A stretch of DNA of 64,000 nucleotides from Microbacterium sp. W4I4 (GTDB lineage Bacteria; Actinomycetota; Actinomycetes; Actinomycetales; Microbacteriaceae): contig NZ_JAUSXT010000001.1 of the NCBI RefSeq assembly GCF_030816235.1, forward strand, positions 3,348,001 to 3,412,000, written 5' to 3'. Shown one piece after another: positions 1-7,899 of the stretch; position 1 is the first letter of the stretch; the number at the start of each line of letters is the position of its first letter. The position numbers and the translations under genes are program-made. The notes under the pieces are model-generated. The model had not been told where the DNA came from. It did no database searches and worked only from the letters and a program-made list of their open reading frames with translations.

Positions 1-441
1 CTCGGCGGCAAGAAGGTTCCGGTGCACTCCAACCGCGGGCTCGCGGGGATCGACGGCACCATCGCGACGGCGATCGGCATCGCCCTGGCCAGTCAGGCGG
101 CGGGCGCCGCGGGCGTGACCCGGGTCCTGCTCGGCGATCTGGCGTTTCTGCACGATGTCGGCGCGCTGCTCCTGCCGGAGGGCGAAGCGCGACCTCGCAT
201 CCAGGTGATCGTCGGCAACGACGGCGGCGGAACGATCTTCGACGGCCTCGAGGTGGCGGCATCCGCCCCCGCTGAGGATCTCGACCGAGCCTTCTACACG
301 CCGCAGTCGGTGGGGCTGCGTGAACTCGCCGCCGCCTACGGGTGGGAGTTCACGCAGGTGGCGACGCGATCGGCCCTGGATCAGGCGCTGACCTCGCCCG
401 CGGCAGGTCCGCAGATCATCGAGGTCCCGCTGGAGCGCTGA
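1..441 (+). CDS. menD: MenD C-terminal part (SEPHCHC synthase), 5' end outside window
   Basis: This is the last 146 codons of a thiamine diphosphate-dependent enzyme that adds the succinic semialdehyde unit from 2-oxoglutarate to isochorismate in menaquinone synthesis. The reading frame is open from base 1 and stops at 439-441. Visible features are the [11 protein letters not shown] segment near the start, the GDLAFLHD motif (residues about 47-54) and the GNDGGGTIF motif (about 73-81), both typical of the ThDP/metal-binding half of MenD. The N-terminal domains lie outside the window. The menaquinone genes menG and menF reappear about 17 kb downstream. The C-terminus is intact. Confidence 0.93.
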   Translation, partial: LGGKKVPVHSNRGLAGIDGTIATAIGIALASQAAGAAGVTRVLLGDLAFLHDVGALLLPEGEARPRIQVIVGNDGGGTIFDGLEVAASAPAEDLDRAFYTPQSVGLRELAAAYGWEFTQVATRSALDQALTSPAAGPQIIEVPLER

Positions 442-480
442 CTCGGCGCGCTCGACGTGTTCGGCGCGCTCGCCGTACCG

Positions 481-2047
481 TCACTCCAGGCGCTGCGTGA
501 TATCGCCGACGTCGGCACTGGCGTACCGCTCCCCCTCGTGCTCGCCCTGCTCGAGCTCGTACAGGTCGGCCTTCTGCGGGGCGATCGCCAGCGCCTCGAC
601 GGGCGAGGTGTCCGAGAGCACCTCGTCCAGGCCCTGCAGGGCACTGAACCTGCGCGCCTGCGTGACGACGTTGCGATCCAGGGATCCCGCGAACCTGTTG
701 TACGCGTCGACCGTGGTGTTCAGGCTCCGCCCCAGCTTCGCCAGGTGCTGTCCGAGCGTGCCCAGCCGCTTGTGCAGCTCTTTGCCGACCGTGAAGATCT
801 GCTGCGCCTCCTGCGCGAGCTGGTCCTGACGCCAGGCGTGCCCGACCGTGCGCAACAGGGCGATCAGCGTCGACGGCGTGGCGATCACCACGTTGCGCTC
901 GAACGCGTACTCGTACAGCGTCGAGTCCTGGTCGAGCGCCGCGGCGAGGAACGGCTCCGCGGGTACGAACATCACCACGAACTCGGGGGAGCCGGCCACG
1001 ACATCCCAGTACTCCTTCGTGCCGAGGTCGTCGATGTGCTTCTTGAGATGGCGGGCGTGGGCCTGCAGGCGCTGTGCGCGCACGGTGTCGTCGGTGGCCT
1101 CCATGGCCTCGAGGTAGCCGTTGAAGGCGACCTTCGAATCGACGACCACACGCTTGTCGCCGGCGAGGTGAACGACCATGTCGGGGCGCAGCGCACCTTC
1201 ATCAGTGGAGTGGTGCAGCTGCTCGTCGAAGTCGACGTGATTGATCATTCCCGACGCTTCCACCACGCGACGCAGCTGCAGCTCGCCCCATCGCCCCCGC
1301 ACCTGGGGGGCCCGCAGCGCGTTCACGAGCTTGCGCGTCTCGGAGCCGAGCGTCTCGGACGACTGCCGCATGAACTGCAGCTGCTCGGTGAGCGCGGCGT
1401 TCGCCTCGAGCCGCGTCTTCTCCGCGGTGGTCATCTCGGTCTTGACCGTGTCGAGCGTCTTCTGGATCGGCTCGATCAGCTGCTGCACGGCATCCTGACG
1501 CTTCTGCAGTTGCGGCAGCGCCCTCGCTCTGGCTGCGCTTGAGGCGCTCCTCCGCCTGCTCCAGGAACACCTTCGAGTTGGCTTCCAGCGCCCGTCTGCT
1601 CAGCGCGTCGAACTCGTCGGACAGCCGCTTCTGGTCGGCCTTCAGCTCTTCCAGCCGCTCGGCCGCGCGAGAGCGCTCGGCCGCGACATCCGCGTCCGCC
1701 TCCTCGCGCACCTCCGCGAGCCGGCGCACGTGCTCGGCGCGCACCTCGCCCAGCCGCGCCTCGGCATCCGTCTTCGCCTGCGCGACCGCTGCCTCGCCTG
1801 CCGCGCGCACCTCCGCGACACGGCGCTCGCTCAGTGCCCGCTCGTCCCGCACGCGCGCGGTCACCTCGGCGCGCAGCGCCTCGGCCTCCCGCTCGAGCGA
1901 GTCCGTGCGCAGACGGGCGGACTGCGCCTCTGCCCGCACTGCGGCATCCGATGCCCTGCCGCGCAGCATCCCGAGAACGAACCCGAGGCCACCGGCGAGA
2001 GCCGCGGCGATCACCGCGACCACGATGACGAGAAGCGAAGTGTCCAT
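481..2047 (-). pseudogene. rmuC: RmuC DNA recombination protein, interrupted by a frameshift
   Basis: The two halves lie in different frames. The upstream half (2047 down to about 1525) starts MDTSLLVIVVAVIAAALAGG, which is one membrane anchor, followed by a long Arg/Glu/Ala-rich coiled coil. The downstream half (about 1520 down to 481) carries the conserved RmuC nuclease-like domain, with VRGRWGELQLRRVVE, HLAGDKRVVVDSKVAF and FVPAEPFLAAAL. The switch falls at about 1518-1530, where frame one reads ERLKRSQSE and frame two resumes ALPQLQKRQDAVQQLIEP. One extra base at this point explains the break. RmuC proteins limit DNA inversions and are normally one chain of this combined length. The break may be a real mutation or a sequencing error. 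The gene converges on menD, with 39 bases between the stop codons, and diverges from the PPK2 gene. Confidence 0.82.
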
Positions 2048-2103
2048 GAGGCGATTGTGCCCCGGGCCTCGGACACCGGGCCGAAGGCGGGCATGATGTC
2101 TCC

Positions 2104-2958
2104 ATGGGAAAGCACACCTGGACCGACCGACCGAGTGACATCCTGCGCGTGGAGAAGGGTGCTGCACTCGATGCCGTGGCCCCGGACAGCACCCCGGGCT
2201 TCAGCGGGGACAAGGCGGCCGGCGAAGCGCAGCTCAAGGCGCGGCGCAAAGCGCTGGGCGAATTGCAGGAGCGGCTCTTCGCGGGATCGCGCGCAGGCGA
2301 GGCGACGGATGCGGTGCTGCTCGTGCTGCAGGCCATGGACACCGCGGGCAAGGGCGGCATCGTGCGGCATGTCGTCGGCGGAGTCGATCCGCAGGGCGTC
2401 GAGCTCGCCGCGTTCAAGGCGCCGACGACCGAAGAGCTGGAGCACGACTTCCTCTGGCGCATCGAGAAGCGCCTGCCGCAGCCCGGGTTCATCGGCGTCT
2501 TCGACCGTTCGCACTACGAGGACGTGCTGATCGGCAAGGTGCGCGGCCTCGCCGGCCCTGAGGAGATCGAGCGTCGCTATGACGCGATCGTCGAATTCGA
2601 GCGGCGCGTCGCGGCATCCGGCATCCGCATCATCAAGGTCATGCTGCACATCTCCCCGGACGAGCAGAAGGAGCGTCTCGCCGAGCGCCTGGACCGTCCC
2701 GACAAGTACTGGAAGTACAACCCCGGCGATGTCGACGAGCGCCTGCGCTGGAACGACTACATGGCTGCGTACCGTGACGTCGTCGAGCGCACGTCCGCGC
2801 CCGAGGCGCCCTGGTCCGTCGTCCCCGCGAACCACAAGTGGTACGCGCGCCTCGCCGTGCAGGAGCTGCTGATCGATGCGCTGGAGGACATCGACCCGCA
2901 GTGGCCGAAGGCCGACTTCAACGTCGAGGCAGAGAGGAAGAGGCTCGCCGCGAGCTGA
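2104..2958 (+). CDS. PPK2-family polyphosphate kinase
   Basis: This 284-residue protein transfers phosphate between polyphosphate and nucleotides. It has the single-domain PPK2 layout. The Walker A region QAMDTAGKGG is at about 76-85, the Walker B and basic motif FDRSHYEDVL at 133-142, and the lid RLDRPDKYWKYNPGDVDER at about 195-213. The length is normal for one-domain PPK2. The subclass (ADP-forming, AMP-phosphorylating or generalist) cannot be read safely from the sequence. The start ATG lies six bases after a weak -10-like CATGAT (2092-2097), so the message could be leaderless. No Shine-Dalgarno sequence is visible. The gene converges on the thiolase gene with only six bases between the stop codons. 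Confidence 0.93.
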   Translation: MGKHTWTDRPSDILRVEKGAALDAVAPDSTPGFSGDKAAGEAQLKARRKALGELQERLFAGSRAGEATDAVLLVLQAMDTAGKGGIVRHVVGGVDPQGVELAAFKAPTTEELEHDFLWRIEKRLPQPGFIGVFDRSHYEDVLIGKVRGLAGPEEIERRYDAIVEFERRVAASGIRIIKVMLHISPDEQKERLAERLDRPDKYWKYNPGDVDERLRWNDYMAAYRDVVERTSAPEAPWSVVPANHKWYARLAVQELLIDALEDIDPQWPKADFNVEAERKRLAAS

Positions 2959-2964
2959 GCCGAC

Positions 2965-4149
2965 TCAGCGCTCGACGAGCAGCGCCGTACCCTGACCGAC
3001 TCCGACGCACATCGTCGCGAGACCGCGACGAAGGTCGCCGCGTTCGAGGCGAGACAGAAGCGTCACGACGATCCGCGCGCCGGAGGAGCCGAGCGGATGC
3101 CCGAGCGCGATCGCCCCGCCCCAGGCATTGACCCGGTCCGCATCGAGGTCGAGCGCATCCATGCAGGCGAGGGACTGCGAGGCGAAGGCCTCATTGAGCT
3201 CGACCGCGTCCACCTCGTCGACAGTCCACCCTGCACGACCCAGTGCCTTTCGTGTGGCCTCCACCGGGCCGAGACCCATGATCTCCGGCTGGAGAGCGGA
3301 TGCCGCATGCGCCACGATGCGTGCTCGCGGGATGAGTCCGAGCTCACGCACCGCGCGGTCGCTGGCCACCAGCACGGCCGAGGCGCCGTCGTTGAGACTG
3401 CTGGAGTTCCCGGCCGTCACGACCGCACCACCTGAGACCACAGGGCGCAGACGCCCCAGTGCCTCGATGCTCGAGTCGGCGCGCGGGCCCTCGTCGAGGC
3501 GGACGGTGCCGCCGGTGACCGGAACCTCGACGATCTCATCGTCGAACATCCCGTCCGTCTGCGCCTGCAGGGCGCGTCGGTGGCTCTCCAACGCGAACGC
3601 GTCGGCACGGTCGCGGTCGATGGCACGGCGCTCGGCGACGAGCTCGGCCGTCTCGGGCATGCTCAGTGTCGCATTCTCGCGCTGGGCCAGTCGTGGGTTG
3701 ACGAATCGCCAGCCGATCGAGGTGTCGAAGCTCGCACCGGGGCCCGCGAAGGCGCGCTCCGGTTTCTGCTGCACCCAGGGCGCGCGCGACATGGACTCCA
3801 CGCCGCCGGCGATGACGAGGTCCGCCGATCCGGAGGCGATCAGTGCGTGCGCGGTCGTGATCGCCGTCATGCCCGAGGCGCACAGCCTGTTCACGGTGTA
3901 CGCAGGCAGGCCGTCGGGGAGCCCCGCCAGCAGCACCGCCATGCGGGCCACGTTGCGGTTGTCCTCGCCGGCTTGGTTCGCGCAGCCCAGGATCACCTCG
4001 TCGAGCCTGGCGGGATCGACGCCGGTGCGTTCGACGAGGGCGCGCAGGGTGAGGGCGGCGAGGTCGTCGGGCCTGACGCGCGAGAGCGCACCGCCGTACC
4101 GTCCCACCGGCGTGCGCACCCCGCCGACGAGGTGGACGGTCTCGGTCAT
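2965..4149 (-). CDS. Thiolase (acetyl-CoA acyltransferase)
   Basis: This 394-residue thiolase catalyses CoA-dependent cleavage of 3-ketoacyl-CoA, the last step of beta-oxidation. The acyl-accepting cysteine is C90 in NRLCASGM. The catalytic histidine is H351 in GHPLGSSGAR, and the second cysteine is C381 in CVGVGQG. Length and motif spacing are normal for degradative thiolases. The sequence resembles both acetoacetyl-CoA and 3-oxoadipyl-CoA thiolases, so the chain length is not settled. Its ATG overlaps the stop codon of the upstream SDR gene by four bases (4146-4149). It therefore belongs to the three-gene leftward operon ACAD-SDR-thiolase. Confidence 0.95.
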   Translation of the reverse strand: MTETVHLVGGVRTPVGRYGGALSRVRPDDLAALTLRALVERTGVDPARLDEVILGCANQAGEDNRNVARMAVLLAGLPDGLPAYTVNRLCASGMTAITTAHALIASGSADLVIAGGVESMSRAPWVQQKPERAFAGPGASFDTSIGWRFVNPRLAQRENATLSMPETAELVAERRAIDRDRADAFALESHRRALQAQTDGMFDDEIVEVPVTGGTVRLDEGPRADSSIEALGRLRPVVSGGAVVTAGNSSSLNDGASAVLVASDRAVRELGLIPRARIVAHAASALQPEIMGLGPVEATRKALGRAGWTVDEVDAVELNEAFASQSLACMDALDLDADRVNAWGGAIALGHPLGSSGARIVVTLLSRLERGDLRRGLATMCVGVGQGTALLVER

Positions 4150-4919
4150 CGGGCACCGCCGTTGATATAGAGCGTCTGGCCGGAGACGTAGGATGCGTCG
4201 CGGCTCGCGAGGAAAGCGATGACGGATGCGACCTCCTCCGGTTCGCCGACGCGCCGCAGGGGAGTGGCCAGGGCCGCGCGATCCTGATGGTCCGTCGCGG
4301 TCATCCCGACTCGGGACGCGGTCGCCGCCGTCATTGCCGTGGCGATGTATCCGGGTGCGACGGCATTGACGCGGATGCCGAAGGGGCCGAGCTCGATCGC
4401 CGCCGTCGCCGTGAGCGCCTGGATGCCGGCCTTCGCGGCGGCGTAGTTCGCCTGTCCGCGGGCACCGAGGGCCGAGCGGCTGGAAAGGCTGACGATCGCC
4501 CCTGACATCGCCGGCGTCATCCAGCGCTGTGCGGAGCGGATGCCGTGGAACGCGGAGCTGAGGTTGGTGCGCAGGACCAGGTCCCAGTCGTCAGGGCTCA
4601 TGCGGAACAGCAGGTCGTCCCTGGTGAGACCGGCGTTGTTGACGAGCACGTCGAGGCGGCCCTCTGCTTCTGCGAACGCGCTGAAGGCGGCATCCACGGC
4701 CTGAGAATCGGTCATGTCGGCGGCGAGACCGACGGCGCTGCCGCCAGCGGAGACGACGACCGGGTCGGCGGTGATCGACGTCGCCGTGCTCTGGGCCGCG
4801 TCGAGCACGAGGTCGAGCACCGCGACCCTGGCGCCCTCCCTGGCCAGCCGCAGTGCGGTGGCGGCGCCGATGCCGCGGGCTGCTCCCGTGACGATGACTG
4901 TCTGTCCCTCGAAGCGCAT
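4146..4919 (-). CDS. SDR-family 3-hydroxyacyl-CoA/3-oxoacyl dehydrogenase
   Basis: This is a 257-residue classical short-chain dehydrogenase. The cofactor-binding motif TGAARGIG is at 11-18 and NNAG at 94-97. Ser147 with Tyr159 and Lys163 (YAAAK) forms the catalytic set, and the C-terminus ends in SGQTLYINGG, as in FabG/PhaB-like proteins. Between an acyl-CoA dehydrogenase and a thiolase it most likely oxidises a 3-hydroxyacyl-CoA. The frame is open for 93 more codons upstream, but the ATG at 4919 has a strong GAGAAGGAGAG ribosome site and gives the family's normal length. It overlaps the thiolase start by four bases. Confidence 0.92.
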   Translation of the reverse strand: MRFEGQTVIVTGAARGIGAATALRLAREGARVAVLDLVLDAAQSTATSITADPVVVSAGGSAVGLAADMTDSQAVDAAFSAFAEAEGRLDVLVNNAGLTRDDLLFRMSPDDWDLVLRTNLSSAFHGIRSAQRWMTPAMSGAIVSLSSRSALGARGQANYAAAKAGIQALTATAAIELGPFGIRVNAVAPGYIATAMTAATASRVGMTATDHQDRAALATPLRRVGEPEEVASVIAFLASRDASYVSGQTLYINGGAR

Positions 4920-4936
4920 GACGCTCTCCTTCTCGC

Positions 4937-6136
4937 TCACTTGAATGCCGAGACGCCGGTGATCTCGCGGCCGATCAGCAGCGCTTGGATGGTGTCGGTG
5001 CCCTCGTAGGTGTACACGACCTCCATATCCGTGAGGTGCCGTGCGACATGGTTCTCCAGCAGAAGACCGTTCCCGCCGAGGATGTCGCGGGCCTCGGAGC
5101 ACACCCAGCGACCCTTCTCGGCGGTGAACATCTTCGCCACGGACGCCATCGGCCCGGTCAGGTCGCCCTCGTCCTGGAGCTCGGCGAGGCGGAAGCACAT
5201 CAGCTGCATGGCGGTGATCTCGGCGAGCATCTTCGACAGGCGCTGCTGCACGATCTGGTGCCCCGCAATCGGCTTGCCGAACTGCACGCGGGTCTTCGCA
5301 TACGCGACGGCGATCTCATAGGCGGCCATCGCGTGACCGGTCGCCTCCCACGAAGCACCCGAGCGCGTGCGCGCCAGCACGGCACTCGCATCGCGGAAGG
5401 AGGTCGACTTCGCGAGCAGGTTCGCCGCGGGCACGCGCACGTCGACCAGGGTGATGTCCGGCTGCAGGATGGCGCGCTTGCCGATCTTGCCGGTGATGAC
5501 CTCGGCACGGTAGCCCGCAGGGTGGCTGCCGTCGGCATCCTTCTCGATGATGAAGGCCTTCACCTTGCCGTCGGCGGTGTCCCGCGCCCAGAGCACGACG
5601 ACGTCGGCCGAGTGGCCGTTTCCGATCCAGCGCTTCGCGCCATTGATGACGTACTCGTCGCCGTCGAGCGTCGCCGAGGTCTCGAGTGCGACGGAGTCCG
5701 AGCCGTGGCCGGGTTCGGTGAGCGCGAAGGCGCCGATCTTCTCCAGCCGGGACATTCCGGGCAGCCATCGCTGCTTCTGCTCCTCGGAGCCGAGCAGGTC
5801 GATCGTGCCCATGCTCAGTCCGGACTGCACGCCGAGGAAGGTGTTGATGCTGCCGTCGCCTCGCGACATCTCCAGCGCGACGAGTCCCGCGGCCAGGGGG
5901 CTGAATCCGGGGCATCCGTACCCCTGGATCGTCGTGCCGATGATCCCCAGCTCGGCGATGTCGGGCACGAGTTCCTGCGGGAACTCCGCTCGTTCCCAGT
6001 AGTCGTTGATCACCCGAAGCAGCCGGTCGTCGACGAATCGGCGAACACGGGAGACGATCTCCTGCTCCTGGGGGGTGAGGTGATCCATGAGCAGGAAGAA
6101 GTCGGTCGCCTCGCGCTCTGCGGTGATGGTGGTCAC
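4937..6136 (-). CDS. Glutaryl-CoA-dehydrogenase-like acyl-CoA dehydrogenase (first copy)
   Basis: This 399-residue FAD flavoprotein is first in the leftward operon. The motif TYEGTDTIQALLIGR near the C-terminus carries the catalytic glutamate of the GCDH branch, and FALTEPGHGSDS marks the flavin and substrate region. It aligns with the second ACAD in this window (7896-9068). However, the positions that hold Glu and Arg in decarboxylating GCDH (E87 and R94 in human numbering, from memory) are Ser and Asn here, in SRGDGSINTF. It is therefore probably not a glutaryl-CoA decarboxylase but acts on another acyl-CoA. The GTG start at 6136 is chosen because AAGGGA lies five bases upstream. A start 30 bases earlier lacks a ribosome site, and MDHLTPQE about 16 codons later is another option. 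Confidence 0.9.
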   Translation of the reverse strand: MTTITAEREATDFFLLMDHLTPQEQEIVSRVRRFVDDRLLRVINDYWERAEFPQELVPDIAELGIIGTTIQGYGCPGFSPLAAGLVALEMSRGDGSINTFLGVQSGLSMGTIDLLGSEEQKQRWLPGMSRLEKIGAFALTEPGHGSDSVALETSATLDGDEYVINGAKRWIGNGHSADVVVLWARDTADGKVKAFIIEKDADGSHPAGYRAEVITGKIGKRAILQPDITLVDVRVPAANLLAKSTSFRDASAVLARTRSGASWEATGHAMAAYEIAVAYAKTRVQFGKPIAGHQIVQQRLSKMLAEITAMQLMCFRLAELQDEGDLTGPMASVAKMFTAEKGRWVCSEARDILGGNGLLLENHVARHLTDMEVVYTYEGTDTIQALLIGREITGVSAFK

Positions 6137-6160
6137 GATTTCCCTTGGGTCGGATGGCAC

Positions 6161-6189
6161 TTGCAAACGTCAAGTGTAATCCTTACACT
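6161..6189 (+). promoter_or_regulatory. Promoter for the MaoC-CoA transferase-GCDH operon
   Basis: TTGCAA (6161-6166) and TACACT (6184-6189) are separated by exactly 17 bases and point at the MaoC gene at 6266. This predicts a 5' leader of about 70 bases. The -10 element lies inside the inverted repeat at 6173-6189. The promoter is inferred from consensus only. Confidence 0.55.
6173..6189. promoter_or_regulatory. 17-bp perfect inverted repeat, probable operator
   Basis: AGTGTAA, three bases (TCC), TTACACT form a perfect 7+3+7 palindrome between the two divergent catabolic operons. The right arm coincides with the -10 of the rightward promoter. On the minus strand the left arm reads TACACT, so the site could block transcription both ways. 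The size and symmetry fit a dimeric GntR/FCD, TetR or similar repressor. The GntR and SorC regulators encoded in the island are the obvious candidates. Confidence 0.65.
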
Positions 6190-6265
6190 AATTACGCTGA
6201 GCATCACTCCCGGCCGTGCGACCCGCACGAATGTGCACAGCCCCGCAGATCAACGAGGACCCGCC

Positions 6266-6730
6266 ATGCCCAAGACGCTGCAGACATCGCAGCTCGCGCC
6301 CCACGTCGGCGCCGAGCTCGGTGTCAGCGACTGGCTGCTGATCGACCAGAACTGCGTGGACGTGTTCGCCGCAGCCACGGGGGACGAGCAGTGGATACAC
6401 ACCGATCCGACGCGCGCGGCAGGCGGCGTCTACGGGACGACGGTCGCGCACGGCCTGCTCACGCTCTCGCTTCTGCCGCAGCTGGCGGCTCAGGTCTACC
6501 GCATCGACGGCGCCCGCAGTCGCATCAACTACGGCTACGACCGGGTGCGCTTCCCGCAGCCCGTGCTCGTGGGCAGTCGCATCCGCGACCGGATCGTCCT
6601 CGACGCAGTCGAACCCGTCCCCACCGGACTGCGGGTGCGGATGACGCACACCGTGGAGATCGAGGGGACCGACCGTCCGGCGTGCGTCGCCTCTGCACTG
6701 CTGCAGCTGATCATGGAGGAGGGCGCATGA
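6266..6730 (+). CDS. MaoC-family enoyl-CoA hydratase
   Basis: This 154-residue single hot-dog domain protein hydrates enoyl-CoA to 3-hydroxyacyl-CoA. The hydratase-2 motif is visible as ATGDEQWIHTDPTRAA, with Asp40 and His45 as the catalytic pair, followed by YGTTVAHGLLTLSLLPQL. The length is normal for stand-alone MaoC proteins. The frame is open far upstream, but the ATG at 6266 follows GAGGAC and matches the family's N-terminus. Its stop overlaps the start of the CoA-transferase gene by four bases (6727-6730). In the proposed pathway it takes the product of the GCDH-like enzyme to the SDR dehydrogenase encoded divergently. Confidence 0.92.
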   Translation: MPKTLQTSQLAPHVGAELGVSDWLLIDQNCVDVFAAATGDEQWIHTDPTRAAGGVYGTTVAHGLLTLSLLPQLAAQVYRIDGARSRINYGYDRVRFPQPVLVGSRIRDRIVLDAVEPVPTGLRVRMTHTVEIEGTDRPACVASALLQLIMEEGA

Positions 6731-7899
6731 CCTCGCGTCTGGCCGACTCGCGCCCGGGGCCGCTGGATGGGATCGTGGTCGCTGATCTCTCGCGCGTGCT
6801 CGCGGGCCCTTACTGCGCCATGCTCCTCGCCGATATGGGTGCGACGGTGATCAAAGTCGAGAACTCCGTCGGTGACGACACGCGTCGGTTCGCGCCACCC
6901 GTCCACGAGGACGTCGCGACGTACTACCAGTCGGCCAACCGCAACAAGCGCTCCATCGTCCTGGACTTCACCGATGAGGGCGATCTCGCGATCGTCAAGG
7001 ACATCATCCGCGAGGCCGACGTCGTCGTCGAGAACTTCAAGGCAGGCGGGCTGCAGCGGTTCGGGCTGGACTACGAGAGCGTGCGCGTCGATCGCCCGGA
7101 TCTCGTGTACGCGTCGATCACCGGATTCGGGACCGGCAAGGGCGCGCGGTTCGCAGGCTACGACCTCATGGTGCAGGCTCTCAGCGGCTTCATGGACACC
7201 ACCGGCCCGGAGGACGGCGAGCCGCACCGCGCCGGATTTGCGATCTTCGACGTGTTCACCGGCCTGCACACCGCCCTCGGGATCCTCGCAGCGCTGCGCC
7301 ACCGTGACGCGACAGGGCTCGGCCAGCTCATCGAGACCAACCTCCTCTCCTCCGCACTGTCGTCGATGGTGAATCAGGCGCAGGCGTACGCCGCAGCCGG
7401 GATCTCACCACGGCGCATGGGCAACCAGCATCCGAGTCTCTACCCGTACGAGCCGTATCCGACTGCCGATGTCGCGATCATCATCGCCGTCGGCAATGAC
7501 GGCCAGTTCTCCCGGCTCTGCTCGGCTCTCGGCCGAGACGAGCTGGCGACCGACGACCGCTTCGCGACCAATGCGCTGCGCAACAGGCACCGAGACGCCC
7601 TGCGGCCGGAGATCGTCGCCGCGCTGGCCGCTCGCGGCGCGGCGGAGTGGTTCGAGCTGTTCACGGATGCCGGCGTGCCGAGCGCGCCGATCCAGACCAT
7701 CGCCGGGGGAGTGGACTTCGCCGAGAGCATCGGCCTGGAGCCCGTGGTGCACGCCGGAGGCGGCCTTCCCGTCATCCGCAATCCACTCAGCTTCTCCCTG
7801 ACACCCGTCGACTACCCCCTGGCGCCCCCTGCCCTCGGCGAAGGCGCATCGGAAGTGCTCCGCCGACTCGGCACCGACTCATCGAAGGACAATGCATGA
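6727..7899 (+). CDS. Family III (CaiB/BaiF) CoA-transferase, glutarate CoA-transferase-like
   Basis: This 390-residue protein moves CoA from a donor acyl-CoA to a carboxylic acid. Typical landmarks are VLAGPYCAMLLADMGA (about 24-39), NRNKRSIVLD (71-80), VENFKAGG (101-108) and FDVFTGLHTALGIL. Asp175 in the last segment is the expected nucleophile that carries the acyl-enzyme anhydride. The segments NLLSSAL, GNDGQF and GVPSAPI resemble the human succinyl-CoA:glutarate CoA-transferase as recalled from memory. Together with a GCDH-like enzyme encoded four bases downstream, this suggests activation of a dicarboxylic acid such as glutarate. It overlaps both neighbours by ATGA junctions, so translation is probably coupled. 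Confidence 0.92.
   Translation: MTSRLADSRPGPLDGIVVADLSRVLAGPYCAMLLADMGATVIKVENSVGDDTRRFAPPVHEDVATYYQSANRNKRSIVLDFTDEGDLAIVKDIIREADVVVENFKAGGLQRFGLDYESVRVDRPDLVYASITGFGTGKGARFAGYDLMVQALSGFMDTTGPEDGEPHRAGFAIFDVFTGLHTALGILAALRHRDATGLGQLIETNLLSSALSSMVNQAQAYAAAGISPRRMGNQHPSLYPYEPYPTADVAIIIAVGNDGQFSRLCSALGRDELATDDRFATNALRNRHRDALRPEIVAALAARGAAEWFELFTDAGVPSAPIQTIAGGVDFAESIGLEPVVHAGGGLPVIRNPLSFSLTPVDYPLAPPALGEGASEVLRRLGTDSSKDNA

Noticed and set aside
457..1542. Long open frame on the plus strand over rmuC
   Set aside because: It is antisense to conserved RmuC sequence and has Leu/Arg/Val-rich composition typical of shadow frames in GC-rich DNA.
4985..6265. Long upstream extension of the MaoC frame
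   Set aside because: It is antisense to the acyl-CoA dehydrogenase gene, and the MaoC N-terminus fits the ATG at 6266 with a ribosome site.
6727..7899. Loss of the catalytic aspartate in the CoA-transferase (Glu203 in LIETNLL)
   Set aside because: The nucleophile is expected in the earlier FDVFTGLH segment (Asp175), which is intact. The later acidic position is not the active-site residue.
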